From JBBQUN01 sp963698395 (GTDB taxonomy: Bacteria > Actinomycetota > Acidimicrobiia > Acidimicrobiales > SZUA-35): 64,000 nt of DNA. The position numbers and the translations under genes are program-made. Under the pieces are notes generated by a model. The model worked only from the letters and a program-made list of their open reading frames with translations. It was not told where the DNA came from and made no database searches. This document shows, piece by piece, positions 26,213 through 34,452 of this stretch. How positions within the stretch are numbered: the first letter of the stretch is position 1; each line of letters opens with the position of its first letter. The stretch is from contig CAVOQQ010000003.1 in the NCBI GenBank assembly GCA_963698395.1, positions 434,001 to 498,000 on the forward strand, written 5' to 3'.

Positions 26213-26218
26213 TATCCT
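26213..26218 (+). promoter_or_regulatory. Leaderless -10 element of the selA leader
   Basis: TATCCT lies six bases before GTG 26225, the start of a 10-codon leader frame. The same TAnnnT plus 6-8 nt spacing precedes about twenty other starts in the window, so transcription probably begins at the GTG. Confidence 0.55.
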
Positions 26219-26224
26219 CACAAC

Positions 26225-26257
26225 GTGCCGTCCGCCTCTGAAACAGCGTGCTCATGA
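26225..26257 (+). CDS. Possible 10-codon leader peptide coupled to selA
   Basis: GTG opens the frame and TGA closes it, encoding MPSASETACS. The TGA overlaps the selA ATG (ATGA). With TATCCT six bases upstream the message would start exactly at this GTG, so ribosomes would translate the leader and then re-initiate at selA. Three Ser and one Cys codon among ten are suggestive of an attenuation sensor, but this is inference. Alternatively it is chance and selA has a 29-nt leader. Confidence 0.4.
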   Translation: MPSASETACS

Positions 26258-27525
26258 CCAATCACCCTCCCTCGGTCGACCGCCTGGCGCGCTCGCTCCG
26301 CTCCACCGGACTTCCGCACCCGCTCCTGGTTGGTCTGGCCCGTCAGCTCATCGCCGACGACAAGGTCGATCAGGCCGAGGCCGCGGCGGCACGCCTCAAA
26401 CGCTCCTTGCTCACCCCGGTTCTCAACGGAACCGGGGTGCTGCTCCACACCAATCTCGGACGGGCGCCGCTGGCGGTCGACCAAACGGCAACCTTCACCA
26501 ACCTCGAGTTCGATCTCGACTCGGGTGAACGCGGCAGCCGCCAGGCGGGCGTCGGGCGGCTGTTGGCCACGGCGACGGGAGCCGAGGCGGCCATGGTGGT
26601 CAACAACTGCGCAGCCGCCGTGATGCTCGCCCTGGCCGCGTTGGCTTCCGGCAAGCACGCAGCGGTGAGCCGCGGTGAGCTGGTCGAGATCGGTGGCGGC
26701 TTTCGCATCCCCGATGTCATGACCCAATCCGGCGCCCTACTGGTCGAGGTCGGCACGACGAATCGGACCCGGTTGGCCGACTTCCAGCGAGCCATCGACA
26801 CCCATGACGATCTCGAGGTGGTTCTGCACGTCCACCAGAGCAACTACGAGATCGTCGGGTTCACCGAGTCGGTGAGGGTCGACGAACTGGCGACGCTCGA
26901 TGCCATCGTGCTGGCCGACATCGGATCGGGCTACCTCGATGCCGCGTGCCCGTGGCTCGACGGGCCCCCACCGGCCTGGCTGGCCGATGAGCCGGCCGCC
27001 CGCCAAACCCTCGAGGCCGGGGCCGATCTGGTGATCTTCAGCGGTGACAAGCTCTTCGGTGGCCCGCAAGCCGGCATCATCGCCGGACGACGCGACCTCG
27101 TTGCCGCCTGCAGTCGCCATCCGCTGGCCCGGGCCGTTCGGCCGGGGAGCCTCGTGCTGGGCGCGATCACCGACGTGACCCTGGCCTACCTCGATCGTCG
27201 CGGCACCGACATCCCGTTCTGGCGCATGGTGAGCGAGACGGTGCCGGCGTTGCGAGCGCGGGCCGAGGCCATCGCTTCCGCCGTCGGCGGCAACTGGCAC
27301 GTGGTCGACACGCTGGCCGTTCCCGGTGGTGGCACGCTGCCGGGGGCGAGCTTCGACAGCGTGGGCCTCGCCAAGTCGGGCGATCATCGTCGAGCGCTGC
27401 GGGCGGGTGAGCGGCCACTGATCGCCCGAGTCGAGCACGGGTCGACCATCGTCGATCTGCGCACCATCGATCCGGCCGACGACACCGACCTTGCCGCCAT
27501 GCTCGCCCAGGTGACGCACCCATGA
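26254..27525 (+). CDS. selA: L-seryl-tRNA(Sec) selenium transferase
   Basis: 423 aa. NGTGVLLHTNLGRAPL, GxRGSR region, NNCAAAVMLALAAL and the PLP-lysine motif FSGDKLFGGPQAG (Lys266) identify SelA. It converts Ser-tRNA-Sec to Sec-tRNA-Sec using selenophosphate. It is slightly shorter than E. coli SelA, mainly at the N-terminus. ATG 26254 is used; GTG 26248 is in frame. The stop overlaps selB by 4 nt (ATGA). SerRS and a probable tRNA-Sec are also in the window, while selenophosphate synthetase SelD is not. Confidence 0.95.
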   Translation: MTNHPPSVDRLARSLRSTGLPHPLLVGLARQLIADDKVDQAEAAAARLKRSLLTPVLNGTGVLLHTNLGRAPLAVDQTATFTNLEFDLDSGERGSRQAGVGRLLATATGAEAAMVVNNCAAAVMLALAALASGKHAAVSRGELVEIGGGFRIPDVMTQSGALLVEVGTTNRTRLADFQRAIDTHDDLEVVLHVHQSNYEIVGFTESVRVDELATLDAIVLADIGSGYLDAACPWLDGPPPAWLADEPAARQTLEAGADLVIFSGDKLFGGPQAGIIAGRRDLVAACSRHPLARAVRPGSLVLGAITDVTLAYLDRRGTDIPFWRMVSETVPALRARAEAIASAVGGNWHVVDTLAVPGGGTLPGASFDSVGLAKSGDHRRALRAGERPLIARVEHGSTIVDLRTIDPADDTDLAAMLAQVTHP

Positions 27526-29267
27526 CCGTCTTCGCCACCGCCGGCCATGTGGATCATGGCAAGTCGACCCTCATCCGCATGCTCACGGGCACCGATCCCG
27601 ACCGGTGGGAGGAAGAGAAAGCTCGCGGACTCACGATCGACCTCGGCTTCGCCGGTCTGACCCTTCCATCCGGCCGACTGCTCTCGTTCATCGACGTACC
27701 GGGCCACATTCGATTCCTGCGCAACATGCTCGCCGGTGTGGGCGCCGTGCAGGGTTGCCTGTTCGTCGTCGCCGCCACCGAGGGGTGGAAGCCCCAGACC
27801 GAGGAGCACCTGCGCATCCTCGACCTTCTCGGGGTCGGCCACGGCATCATCGCACTGACCAAGACCGACCAGGTCGATGACGAACTCCTCGAACTGGCGC
27901 TGCTCGATGTCGCCGAGCACGTCGAGGGCTCGTTCCTCGCCGACGCTCCGGTCATCCCCGTTGCCGCACCAACCCGGTCGGGCTACGACCAACTCGAACG
28001 CGAACTCGATGCGTTGGTCGATCGGGTCGGCCCGCCGCTCGACCAGGGGAAACCTCGCCTGTGGATCGACCGCTCCTTCGCCCCTGCCGGCGCCGGCACG
28101 GTGGTCACCGGCACCCTGACCGGAGGCAGCCTCTCGGTCGGCGACGAACTCCTGCTGGCGCCACAACGAGCCTCCGCCCGTATTCGCTCGCTGCAAACGC
28201 ACCACGAGGGCACCGAAACCACGCCGCCGGGAACACGCGTGGCGGTCAACCTCACCGGGATCTCGCACCATGAGGTCGAGCGGGGCAACGTGCTCGTCAC
28301 CACCGGCGCCTGGCACCACACCCAGATGATCGACGCCCGTCTCGACGTGCTCGAATCACTGAGTCACGACGTGTCTCGCCGTGGCGCCTACGCGGCCTAC
28401 ATCGGTTCGGGTGAGTTCAACGCCGCCGTGCGAATCCTCGGGCCCGAAACGCTCGCCCCGGGCACGAGCGGCTTCGTGCGCCTCCACCTCGGCCGTGCGC
28501 TCCCGCTGGTGCCGGGCGACCGCTTCATTCTTCGTGAGCACGGACGCGACGAGACGATCGGCGGCGGCGAGGTGCTCGACGTCGACCCGATCACCCAGGC
28601 GTCAAAGGCTCGCCCCGATCGGTCGGTCGAACGAGTCGTTGCCGAGCGCGGCTGGGTCGAACTCGATCGACTGCGACGGCTGATCGGCGTCGACCGCTAT
28701 CAGCCCGAACCCGACGATCCGGCGCTCGTCCTCCTCGGCCGGTGGGTGGTGCTGCGCTCGGTCCTCGACGACGCCGTCGAGACCCTCCGGTCCGACATCG
28801 ATGCAGCCGGCGCCCTCGGCCTCGACATCGCGACACTCGACGAGCAACGCCGGGCCGTTCTCGAACGGATCGACGAGGCCAAGGTCGACGCCGGACGGGT
28901 CGTCCTGGGTACGCCGGTCGACCCCCTGGCCGACCATTGGTGGGTCGAGGCGCTGATGGCGGAGCCGTTCTCGCCGCCGAATGCCGATGGCGTCGACCGA
29001 GCCGAGGTGAGGGAACTCGTGCGTCGAGGTCTCGTCATCGAACACGATGGCGTTTACTTCGCCGCAGGCGCAATGGAGTCAGCGGGACGTCAATTGCGCA
29101 GCGCCCTCGAGTCTCGACCCGAAGGCATGACGGTCGCCGAGATCCGCGATCTGTGGGGAACCAGCCGCAAGTACGTGCTGGCGATACTCGGCTGGATGGA
29201 TGCGACCGGCCAGACTCGCCGGCGAGATGACCTGCGGTTGCCCGGGCCCCGCTTGCCCGAGGCGTGA
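27522..29267 (+). CDS. selB: Selenocysteine-specific translation elongation factor
   Basis: 581 aa. GHVDHGKST (G1), DVPGH (G3) and TKTDQ (G4) mark the GTPase domain, followed by EF-Tu-like beta domains (TGTLTGGSLSVGDEL) and SelB domain III (PGDRFILREHGRDETIGGGEVLD). The C-terminal 180 residues are winged helices that bind the SECIS hairpin, ending RKYVLAILGWMDATGQTRRRDD. It delivers Sec-tRNA-Sec to UGA codons. Coupled to selA by a 4-nt overlap. It ends 22 nt before the convergent whiB gene. Confidence 0.96.
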   Translation: MTVFATAGHVDHGKSTLIRMLTGTDPDRWEEEKARGLTIDLGFAGLTLPSGRLLSFIDVPGHIRFLRNMLAGVGAVQGCLFVVAATEGWKPQTEEHLRILDLLGVGHGIIALTKTDQVDDELLELALLDVAEHVEGSFLADAPVIPVAAPTRSGYDQLERELDALVDRVGPPLDQGKPRLWIDRSFAPAGAGTVVTGTLTGGSLSVGDELLLAPQRASARIRSLQTHHEGTETTPPGTRVAVNLTGISHHEVERGNVLVTTGAWHHTQMIDARLDVLESLSHDVSRRGAYAAYIGSGEFNAAVRILGPETLAPGTSGFVRLHLGRALPLVPGDRFILREHGRDETIGGGEVLDVDPITQASKARPDRSVERVVAERGWVELDRLRRLIGVDRYQPEPDDPALVLLGRWVVLRSVLDDAVETLRSDIDAAGALGLDIATLDEQRRAVLERIDEAKVDAGRVVLGTPVDPLADHWWVEALMAEPFSPPNADGVDRAEVRELVRRGLVIEHDGVYFAAGAMESAGRQLRSALESRPEGMTVAEIRDLWGTSRKYVLAILGWMDATGQTRRRDDLRLPGPRLPEA

Positions 29268-29289
29268 TGCGCCGAGCCCGGCTCCGTTC

Positions 29290-29553
29290 TCAGTTCGAGG
29301 ACCGAGCGAGGCTTTCTCGTCGTTCGTTTTCGGTGAGGCCGCCCCAGATGCCGTGTTGCTCACGGATCGACAACGCATAGTTCAGACACGAGGTCTGGAC
29401 CGGACAACTGGTACAGATCTCCTTGGCTCGGGCTTCGCGCATCCGCTTCTCGGAGCGGCGTTCGAGCCGTGGCGGCGGAAAGAAGATCGCCTGGTTCGGC
29501 CCTCGGCACGCCGCGCCCTTCTGCCACGTCACTTCGAGTTCGTGCACGCTCAC
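29290..29553 (-). CDS. WhiB-family iron-sulfur transcriptional regulator
   Basis: 87 aa. Four Cys bind a [4Fe-4S] cluster: Cys16, Cys47, Cys50 and Cys56 (CTSCPVQTSC, a CxxCx5C core). GIWGGLTENERR is the family turn, followed by a basic tail. WhiB proteins bind the principal sigma factor and redox or NO-sensitive DNA sites. GTG 29553 with a GGGGG ribosome site is chosen; GTG 29547 is also possible. Its neighbours (NfeD-like protein, then two ArsA-like ATPases) recall the whiB4/Rv3679-Rv3680 arrangement in mycobacteria. Confidence 0.93.
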   Translation of the reverse strand: MSVHELEVTWQKGAACRGPNQAIFFPPPRLERRSEKRMREARAKEICTSCPVQTSCLNYALSIREQHGIWGGLTENERRESLARSSN

Positions 29554-29705
29554 TATGGGACCCCCTTGAGTGCTGGAGCCCGACCCTATGCCCGAAGTGA
29601 CCCTCGACACAAGGGCCCATTTTGGCCGGTCACGAGGTTGTGGGTCACACAAGGCGGTGTTCGAACGCTGAGCGCGGTCGCAAGTTCGCTCGCCGTGAGA
29701 TCTCG

Positions 29706-31019
29706 TCAGCTGCGATCTCGGTAGTCCTTCGCGCCGCCTTCTTCGGGCGCGACCTCGAGCAGCATCCGGTTGAGGCCGACGACGCGAATTCGGTCCCCCG
29801 CCTTCAGTGGGGTTGCTCGATTGGTGATGGCTCGCCACGGCGCGTCGCGCACGACGACGGTGCCCTCGGGATCGATGTCGCTCGTCGCCTCACCGAACTC
29901 ACCGATGATCCACGAGCGGCCGATGGTCGGACTCGAGAACCGCGTGCGAACCATCGAGGGCATCCCCGTGTAGACATAGAGCGCGGCGCCGATGAGCCCG
30001 ACGCCGATGGTGATGATCGACATCGAGACGCCGTCGTAGAGGGTGAGGGTCCCGATCGCGAACAGCACCATCCCCGCCCCGGAATACAGGCGCGGAATGT
30101 TGGTCTGGATGTCGACGGCAAAGGCGATCATCGACAACACGAGCATCACGACCGCAGAAGTTCTGATGGGAAGGACGGCCAAGCCGTAGCACCCCATGAC
30201 CAGGAGAAACGCACCGATCGCTCCGGCAATGCCGACTCCGGCGGTGTAGAGCTCGAAGACCAGCAACGCCAGACCGCCGACGAAGAAGAGGTACGCGACC
30301 TCGGGGCTGGCGACGGTGTGGAACAACTGCAGGGTGAGCGGCAGCTGACGGAACTGCGGCTGGCTGAGCCCGACTGCGGACTCGGTGCCTTCGACCGGTG
30401 CCTCGTAGCCCGGCAGCTGGCTGACGAACTCACGGAGCACCGACGAGGTCTCGAGCGGGCCGACCGAGATGCCGAGGTCGATGGCCTCCTGGGCGTTGAT
30501 GGTCTGATCGATCAGGCGACCGGTCGCTTCGCCGAACGGATCGCCGAATGAGTCATCGAGCCGCAACGGGCCGGTGTCGCCGATCCGAGAACCACCGGCA
30601 ACGCCGACGAGGTCGGCGACCCCGAGCAGTTCGGCCGCGCCGCCGTAGGCAACCGACCCCGAGGGCCCGACCCAGATGGCCAGCGGCACGGGTGAGCTGT
30701 CGAGCCGACTGGCCAAGCGTTCGAAGTCGGCGTCGTCGAGCACGGAACCCTTGCTGTCCATCTGCAAGACCACGCCGAGCACGCCCTCGGCCTCGGCGTC
30801 ATCGAGCTCGGCCAGGAGGAAGTCGGTGATCACCGGATCGATCAGACCCGAGATCTCGACGATGCGCACCTGCGACGCGCTGTCGGATGCCTGGGCTCCC
30901 GCTGGAGGGGTGAGCCCCAGCAACGCACTGCACGCCGCCAGGAACAGCGAGAGGGCAGCGACGAATCGGGTACGTGAGCGGCGATGACCGGGCGCTAGCC
31001 TCGGCCTCAGTGTCCGCAT
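29706..31019 (-). CDS. NfeD-like ClpP-class membrane protein with altered catalytic Ser
   Basis: 437 aa. A signal peptide (ACSALLGLTPPAGA), a ClpP-like domain (residues 40-200), four to five membrane helices (about 235-340) and a C-terminal OB-fold NfeD domain (GEFGEATSDIDPEGTVVVRDAPWRAITN) give the long NfeD1b layout. In active family members the Ser lies in an AASAG motif; here the matching stretch is VAYGGAAELL, so Ser appears replaced by Gly. It may act as a scaffold with a stomatin-like partner, but none is adjacent. ATG 31019 overlaps the start of the divergent ATPase gene. Confidence 0.82.
   Translation of the reverse strand: MRTLRPRLAPGHRRSRTRFVAALSLFLAACSALLGLTPPAGAQASDSASQVRIVEISGLIDPVITDFLLAELDDAEAEGVLGVVLQMDSKGSVLDDADFERLASRLDSSPVPLAIWVGPSGSVAYGGAAELLGVADLVGVAGGSRIGDTGPLRLDDSFGDPFGEATGRLIDQTINAQEAIDLGISVGPLETSSVLREFVSQLPGYEAPVEGTESAVGLSQPQFRQLPLTLQLFHTVASPEVAYLFFVGGLALLVFELYTAGVGIAGAIGAFLLVMGCYGLAVLPIRTSAVVMLVLSMIAFAVDIQTNIPRLYSGAGMVLFAIGTLTLYDGVSMSIITIGVGLIGAALYVYTGMPSMVRTRFSSPTIGRSWIIGEFGEATSDIDPEGTVVVRDAPWRAITNRATPLKAGDRIRVVGLNRMLLEVAPEEGGAKDYRDRS
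30996..31001 (+). promoter_or_regulatory. Leaderless -10 element of the first ArsA-like gene
   Basis: TAGCCT lies eight bases before GTG 31010. It falls inside the coding sequence of the divergent NfeD-like gene, so the plus-strand promoter is embedded in that gene's 5' end. Confidence 0.6.
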
Positions 31020-31957
31020 TGGAGTTCTTGACTGCATCTCGCGTCCTGATCGTGGCGGGGAAAGGCGGGGTCGGCAAGACAACGCTAGGGGCAACCCTCG
31101 GTCTTGCCGCCGCCCGACTCGGTCTGAGCGTCGCGCTCGTCGAGCTCGAAGGTCACAGCACTCTAGGGAGATCGCTCGGCGCAGGCCCACTCGGGTACGA
31201 ACCCACCACGATCGACCTCGACCCCGGCACGCACGGCCGCTTGCGGGCCCGCCGCATCACGCCCGACGAGGCGTTGGCGGAGTATCTCGGTGATTCGGGT
31301 CTGCGCCGGGTGGCGACGAGGCTCATCAAGACCGGCGCCATCGACGTGGTCGCCACCGCCGCACCGGGGATACGCGACCTCCTGGCGCTCGGCAAGATCC
31401 GCCAGCTCGAACAGCGAGGTGACACCGACCTCATCGTGGTCGACGCTCCCGGTTCGGGCCACGCCATCACGTTCCTTCGTTCGGCCGCCGGCATTGCCGA
31501 CTCCTCACCGTCGGGCCCGTTGCGCGAGCAGGCCGATCTGGTGCTGGCGATGTTGGCCGACGACAAACGCTGCCAGACGATGCTCGTCACCTTGCCCGAG
31601 GAAACCCCAGTCAACGAGGTGGTCGAGACGGCCTTCAGTCTCGAAGACCAGGTCGGCGTCAAGCTCGCACCCGTCGTCGTGAATGGATGCTGGCCCGAGG
31701 TCGAAGGACTCGCCGAAGCCGTCAACGCGCGAAACCCGGCCTGGCGCAAAGGGCACCCCCAAGCGTGGGAGGCCGCCCAATTCCGACTCGCCCAGATCGC
31801 ACAGCAAACCGACGAGTGCGCCCGGCTGGCCGACGAGCTTCCGCTGCCCCAGGTTCGGCTGCCCCATCAGTTCACCACCCACATCGAAAGAGAACACCTG
31901 TCCGACCTGGTCGACCATCTGGTCAGCCAACTCGACACCCTCGGACGTGATCGATGA
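31010..31957 (+). CDS. ArsA/Get3-like ATPase, first of a pair
   Basis: 315 aa. Deviant Walker A AGKGGVGKTT at residues 16-25, then VELEGHS and VDAPGSGHAITFL. It is shorter than arsenite pump ArsA and has no repeated ATPase domain, and it matches the first of the paired Get3-like ATPases common in actinobacteria (Rv3679 type), which act as a heterodimer. GTG 31010 is supported by TAGCCT eight bases upstream. The stop overlaps the second ATPase gene by 4 nt. No arsenic genes are nearby, so arsenite efflux is unlikely. Confidence 0.88.
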   Translation: MSALEFLTASRVLIVAGKGGVGKTTLGATLGLAAARLGLSVALVELEGHSTLGRSLGAGPLGYEPTTIDLDPGTHGRLRARRITPDEALAEYLGDSGLRRVATRLIKTGAIDVVATAAPGIRDLLALGKIRQLEQRGDTDLIVVDAPGSGHAITFLRSAAGIADSSPSGPLREQADLVLAMLADDKRCQTMLVTLPEETPVNEVVETAFSLEDQVGVKLAPVVVNGCWPEVEGLAEAVNARNPAWRKGHPQAWEAAQFRLAQIAQQTDECARLADELPLPQVRLPHQFTTHIEREHLSDLVDHLVSQLDTLGRDR

Positions 31958-33039
31958 CCACCCCACTCGACCAGGTCGCGGCGCCGACCATCATCTGCCT
32001 CGGCCCCGGCGGCGTCGGCAAGACGTCGATGTCGGCCGCCCTCGGCGTTGCTCTCGCCCAGACCGGGAAACGGGTCGTGGTCCTCACCATCGACCCCGCC
32101 CGTCGCCTGGCCGATGCGATGGGCCTCGACGGTGACCTCAGCAACCAACCCCAGCAGGTGGCCGGCCCCTGGCCCGGTGAGCTCTGGGCCTCGATGCTCG
32201 ATCCGGCGGCGACCTTCGAACAGGTCATCAACGAACACGCGCCGAGCCCGGCGCAGGCGGAACGCATCCTCACCAACCGTCTCTTCGCCAACCTGGTCAC
32301 ATCGCTCTCCGGCACCGGCGAGTACATGGCGACCGAGCGACTCCACGCCCTGGGCAACGATCCACGATTCGACGTGGTCGTCGTCGACACGCCGCCGTCT
32401 CGGCACGCCTTCGATTTCCTCGATGCACCGGGGAGGCTCACTCGGTTCATCGAGCATCCGCTCTATCGCCATGTCCTGGCACCACGGCGAGGACTGCTTC
32501 GGGCCGTTTCCAAGGCGAATCAGCTGGCGGTTCGCACCGTCTCACGAGTGGTCGGCGCCGATCTCCTCACCGAGGTCGTCGAGTTCTTCTCGCTCTTCGA
32601 CGACATGGATGACGGCTTTCGCGATCGTGCTCGTGTGGTCGATCAGCAGCTGAGCAGCCAGAACACGGCCTACGTCGTCGTGGCGTCGGCCCGGTTCCAA
32701 GCCGTCGAGGAAGCCCGCTGGATTGCGAACAACCTGACCAAGCGAGACCGGACGATCTCGCTCCTCCTGATCAATCGGGTCATTCCGCCGACGTTCGCCG
32801 CCGCTCGGAACGACACCGATCTGCCCGAGGCCGTTCGCCGCAATCTGGATGACCTGACCAGGCAGATCACGGCCGAGACCGCGCTGGTCGACGACCTTGC
32901 CTCGGCTGCCGGTGAGCCGGCACGATGTACGGTTCCCCAACAGCCGACTGCGGTCAGCGATGTCGGCGGGCTGTCGGCGCTGGCGGGCTACCTCTCAGCC
33001 GAGCTCGACGAGACCGAGCGTCAGTCCTCGGCGACCTGA
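31954..33039 (+). CDS. ArsA/Get3-like ATPase, second of a pair
   Basis: 361 aa. GPGGVGKTSMSAA is the P-loop, TIDPARRLADAMG the switch I-like region and VDTPPSRHAFDFLDAPGRL a switch II-like motif. It corresponds to the Rv3680 partner. The pair probably forms a heterodimer that handles a membrane-bound or redox-sensitive client, as in Get3 systems; this is known for mycobacteria and inferred here. The ATG overlaps the first ATPase stop (ATGA). The last 19 nt are shared with the convergent STAS gene. Confidence 0.9.
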   Translation: MTTPLDQVAAPTIICLGPGGVGKTSMSAALGVALAQTGKRVVVLTIDPARRLADAMGLDGDLSNQPQQVAGPWPGELWASMLDPAATFEQVINEHAPSPAQAERILTNRLFANLVTSLSGTGEYMATERLHALGNDPRFDVVVVDTPPSRHAFDFLDAPGRLTRFIEHPLYRHVLAPRRGLLRAVSKANQLAVRTVSRVVGADLLTEVVEFFSLFDDMDDGFRDRARVVDQQLSSQNTAYVVVASARFQAVEEARWIANNLTKRDRTISLLLINRVIPPTFAAARNDTDLPEAVRRNLDDLTRQITAETALVDDLASAAGEPARCTVPQQPTAVSDVGGLSALAGYLSAELDETERQSSAT

Positions 33040-33368
33040 TCGAGCGCTTCCAGCGCTTCTTCGAGGCTGTCGGCGACGGGCACGATCCGGTCGAAGCCGG
33101 TGGTGTGCAACAACCGAGTGATCGTCGAACGATCGCAGGCGACGGCGACAGCACCATTGGCCTCGCGAGTCTTGCGGATCCCGCCGATCAACGCGCCCAG
33201 ACCAGCCGAGTCCATGAATGGGACCGACGAGAGGTCGATCAACAAACGCTGCTCGCCGGCGAGCTTGCCGAGTGCTTCACGAAAGGCACCAACGCTGTAC
33301 GCATCGAGCTCTCCCGATGGGCGGCAGAGGGTGTAGTCGTCGTTCTCTTCGATATGGATCTCGAGCAC
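33021..33368 (-). CDS. STAS-domain anti-sigma factor antagonist
   Basis: 115 aa. A full SpoIIAA-like STAS domain: LIDLSSVPFMDSAGLGALIGG contains the phosphorylated Ser54 in MDSAG. It would bind an anti-sigma kinase and release a sigma factor when unphosphorylated; neither partner is adjacent. GTG 33368 is preceded by AAGAGGA. The stand-alone receiver on the opposite strand and this gene could be parts of a partner-switching signal path, but the link is positional only. Its 3' end overlaps the ATPase gene. Confidence 0.9.
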   Translation of the reverse strand: MLEIHIEENDDYTLCRPSGELDAYSVGAFREALGKLAGEQRLLIDLSSVPFMDSAGLGALIGGIRKTREANGAVAVACDRSTITRLLHTTGFDRIVPVADSLEEALEALDQVAED

Positions 33369-33643
33369 GGTTACGTCCTCTTTCCTTCATTGGTCACAGC
33401 GCACCACACAGTGGATGCGCCATGGATGTATTGCTGGAGCAGCCGACGAATCGGCAGCAGACCTGTTTCGACAGCGGAGCCCAGGGGCGGTCACCGTCTC
33501 GGCACGAATGCTATCGCCCAAACGCACGGCGTCGTCATCCGGTTCCCGTCGTTCCCGCCGTTCCTCGCTGCGCTCGTCTCACCGAGTTTCTCGCTTCGCT
33601 CCAAACTCGCGCCAACCAGAGGCTGCTGCCTGTTTCGCTGCGC
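33369..33643. other. Non-coding region before the tandem repeat
   Basis: No gene was found. It carries the promoter side of the STAS gene. At its right end GCTGCTGC (33622-33629) pairs with GCAGCAGC (33642-33649), the first of several hairpins running into the tandem repeat that follows. Confidence 0.5.
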
Positions 33644-33782
33644 AGCAGCACCGAGCGCTCGAACCGGATCGGCGGAGCCAGAACCTGCGGAGCAGGTTCA
33701 CAGCAGCAGAGTGGAGCAGCACCGAGCGCTCGAACCGGATCGGCGGAGCCAGAACCTGCGGAGCAGGTTCACAGCAGCAGAG
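33644..33782. repeat. Two tandem 71-bp repeats with a strong palindrome
   Basis: The copies begin at 33644 and 33715 and are nearly identical. Each has GAACCTGC-gga-GCAGGTTC, an 8-bp perfect stem with a 3-nt loop. The second copy ends against the -10 element of the receiver gene. There is no transposase and no target-site duplication. Confidence 0.93.
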
Positions 33783-33783
33783 C

Positions 33784-33789
33784 TAGCCT
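33784..33789 (+). promoter_or_regulatory. Leaderless -10 element of the receiver gene
   Basis: TAGCCT lies six bases before GTG 33796, directly after the tandem repeat. A repeat hairpin about 20-40 bp upstream occupies the -35 zone. Confidence 0.6.
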
Positions 33790-33795
33790 GGCTCC

Positions 33796-34197
33796 GTGCC
33801 TGCGATTCTTCTTGCCACCGATTCCGACGCGTTGTTCGACGAAGTCGACGCCGCGCTCGCCAGCGACGACACCACGGTCATGCGCGTGACGGCCGGTGCC
33901 GACGTCGTTCGTGTGGTCGAGGTCAAGTCGCCCGATCTGGTGCTTCTCGACATGCAGATCGGCAACCAGGGCGGTATCGCCACCTGTATCGCCATCCGCC
34001 AGGAAGAGGGTTTCGACCGTCTTGCGCATCGCCCGGTCGCCCTCTTGCTCGACCGAGCGGCCGACACCTACGTCGCCGGGCAGTCAGGCGCCGAGGGTTG
34101 GCTGGTGAAACCGATCGATCCCCTTCGACTGCGGCGAATGACCAGCGCGCTCCTCGCCGGTCAGACTCACTACGAGGGCGTCGCTTCCGCCGTCTGA
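33796..34197 (+). CDS. Stand-alone receiver-domain protein
   Basis: 133 aa with a receiver domain only. Asp52 in VLLDMQIGNQGG is the phosphoacceptor and Lys105 in LVKPIDPLRL the conserved Lys; acidic residues at 9-11 (DSD) complete the pocket. It lacks an output domain, so it works by protein-protein contact, as in CheY- or SpoIIE-linked systems. GTG start is supported by TAGCCT six bases upstream. No kinase is adjacent; a STAS protein is the nearest signalling gene. Confidence 0.85.
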   Translation: MPAILLATDSDALFDEVDAALASDDTTVMRVTAGADVVRVVEVKSPDLVLLDMQIGNQGGIATCIAIRQEEGFDRLAHRPVALLLDRAADTYVAGQSGAEGWLVKPIDPLRLRRMTSALLAGQTHYEGVASAV

Positions 34198-34263
34198 GAT
34201 CTCTCCGGATTCGTCGGTCGGCTACGCCCTCCGATTCCGATAGCATTCCACCGTTCGTCACTA

Positions 34264-34337
34264 CGGGTTGTGGCGCAGCTTGGCAGCGCGCCTCGTTCGG
34301 GACGAGGAGGTCGGGAGTTCAAATCTCCCCAACCCGA
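34264..34337 (+). tRNA. tRNA-Pro (anticodon CGG)
   Basis: A full cloverleaf: acceptor CGGGTTG (34264-34270) pairs with CAACCCG (34330-34336), discriminator A34337. D-arm GCGC/GCGC, anticodon stem CCTCG/CGAGG with loop TTCGGGA (anticodon CGG) and T-arm GGGAG-TTCAAAT-CTCCC follow. CCA is not encoded. Confidence 0.95.
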
Positions 34338-34344
34338 CGCCGAT

Positions 34345-34386
34345 CACGATTCCTTGTTGCCATGTCGATGGCAACCAGGAATCGTG
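34345..34386 (+). terminator. Long hairpin terminator after tRNA-Pro
   Basis: CACGATTCCT and GTTGCCAT (34345-34363) pair with 34368-34386, giving 18 bp with one mismatch and a GTCG loop. It begins eight bases after the tRNA and is followed by TGTTTCG. Confidence 0.8.
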
Positions 34387-34452
34387 TGTTTCGCCTGACC
34401 GTGCCGCCGGGCCGATCTCCCACCACGGGTGACCCTTCGCTAGCGTTGTGGC

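Noticed and set aside
31010..33039. Arsenite efflux operon
   Set aside because: No arsB, arsD or arsR nearby; the paired ATPases match the Get3-like Rv3679/Rv3680 type.
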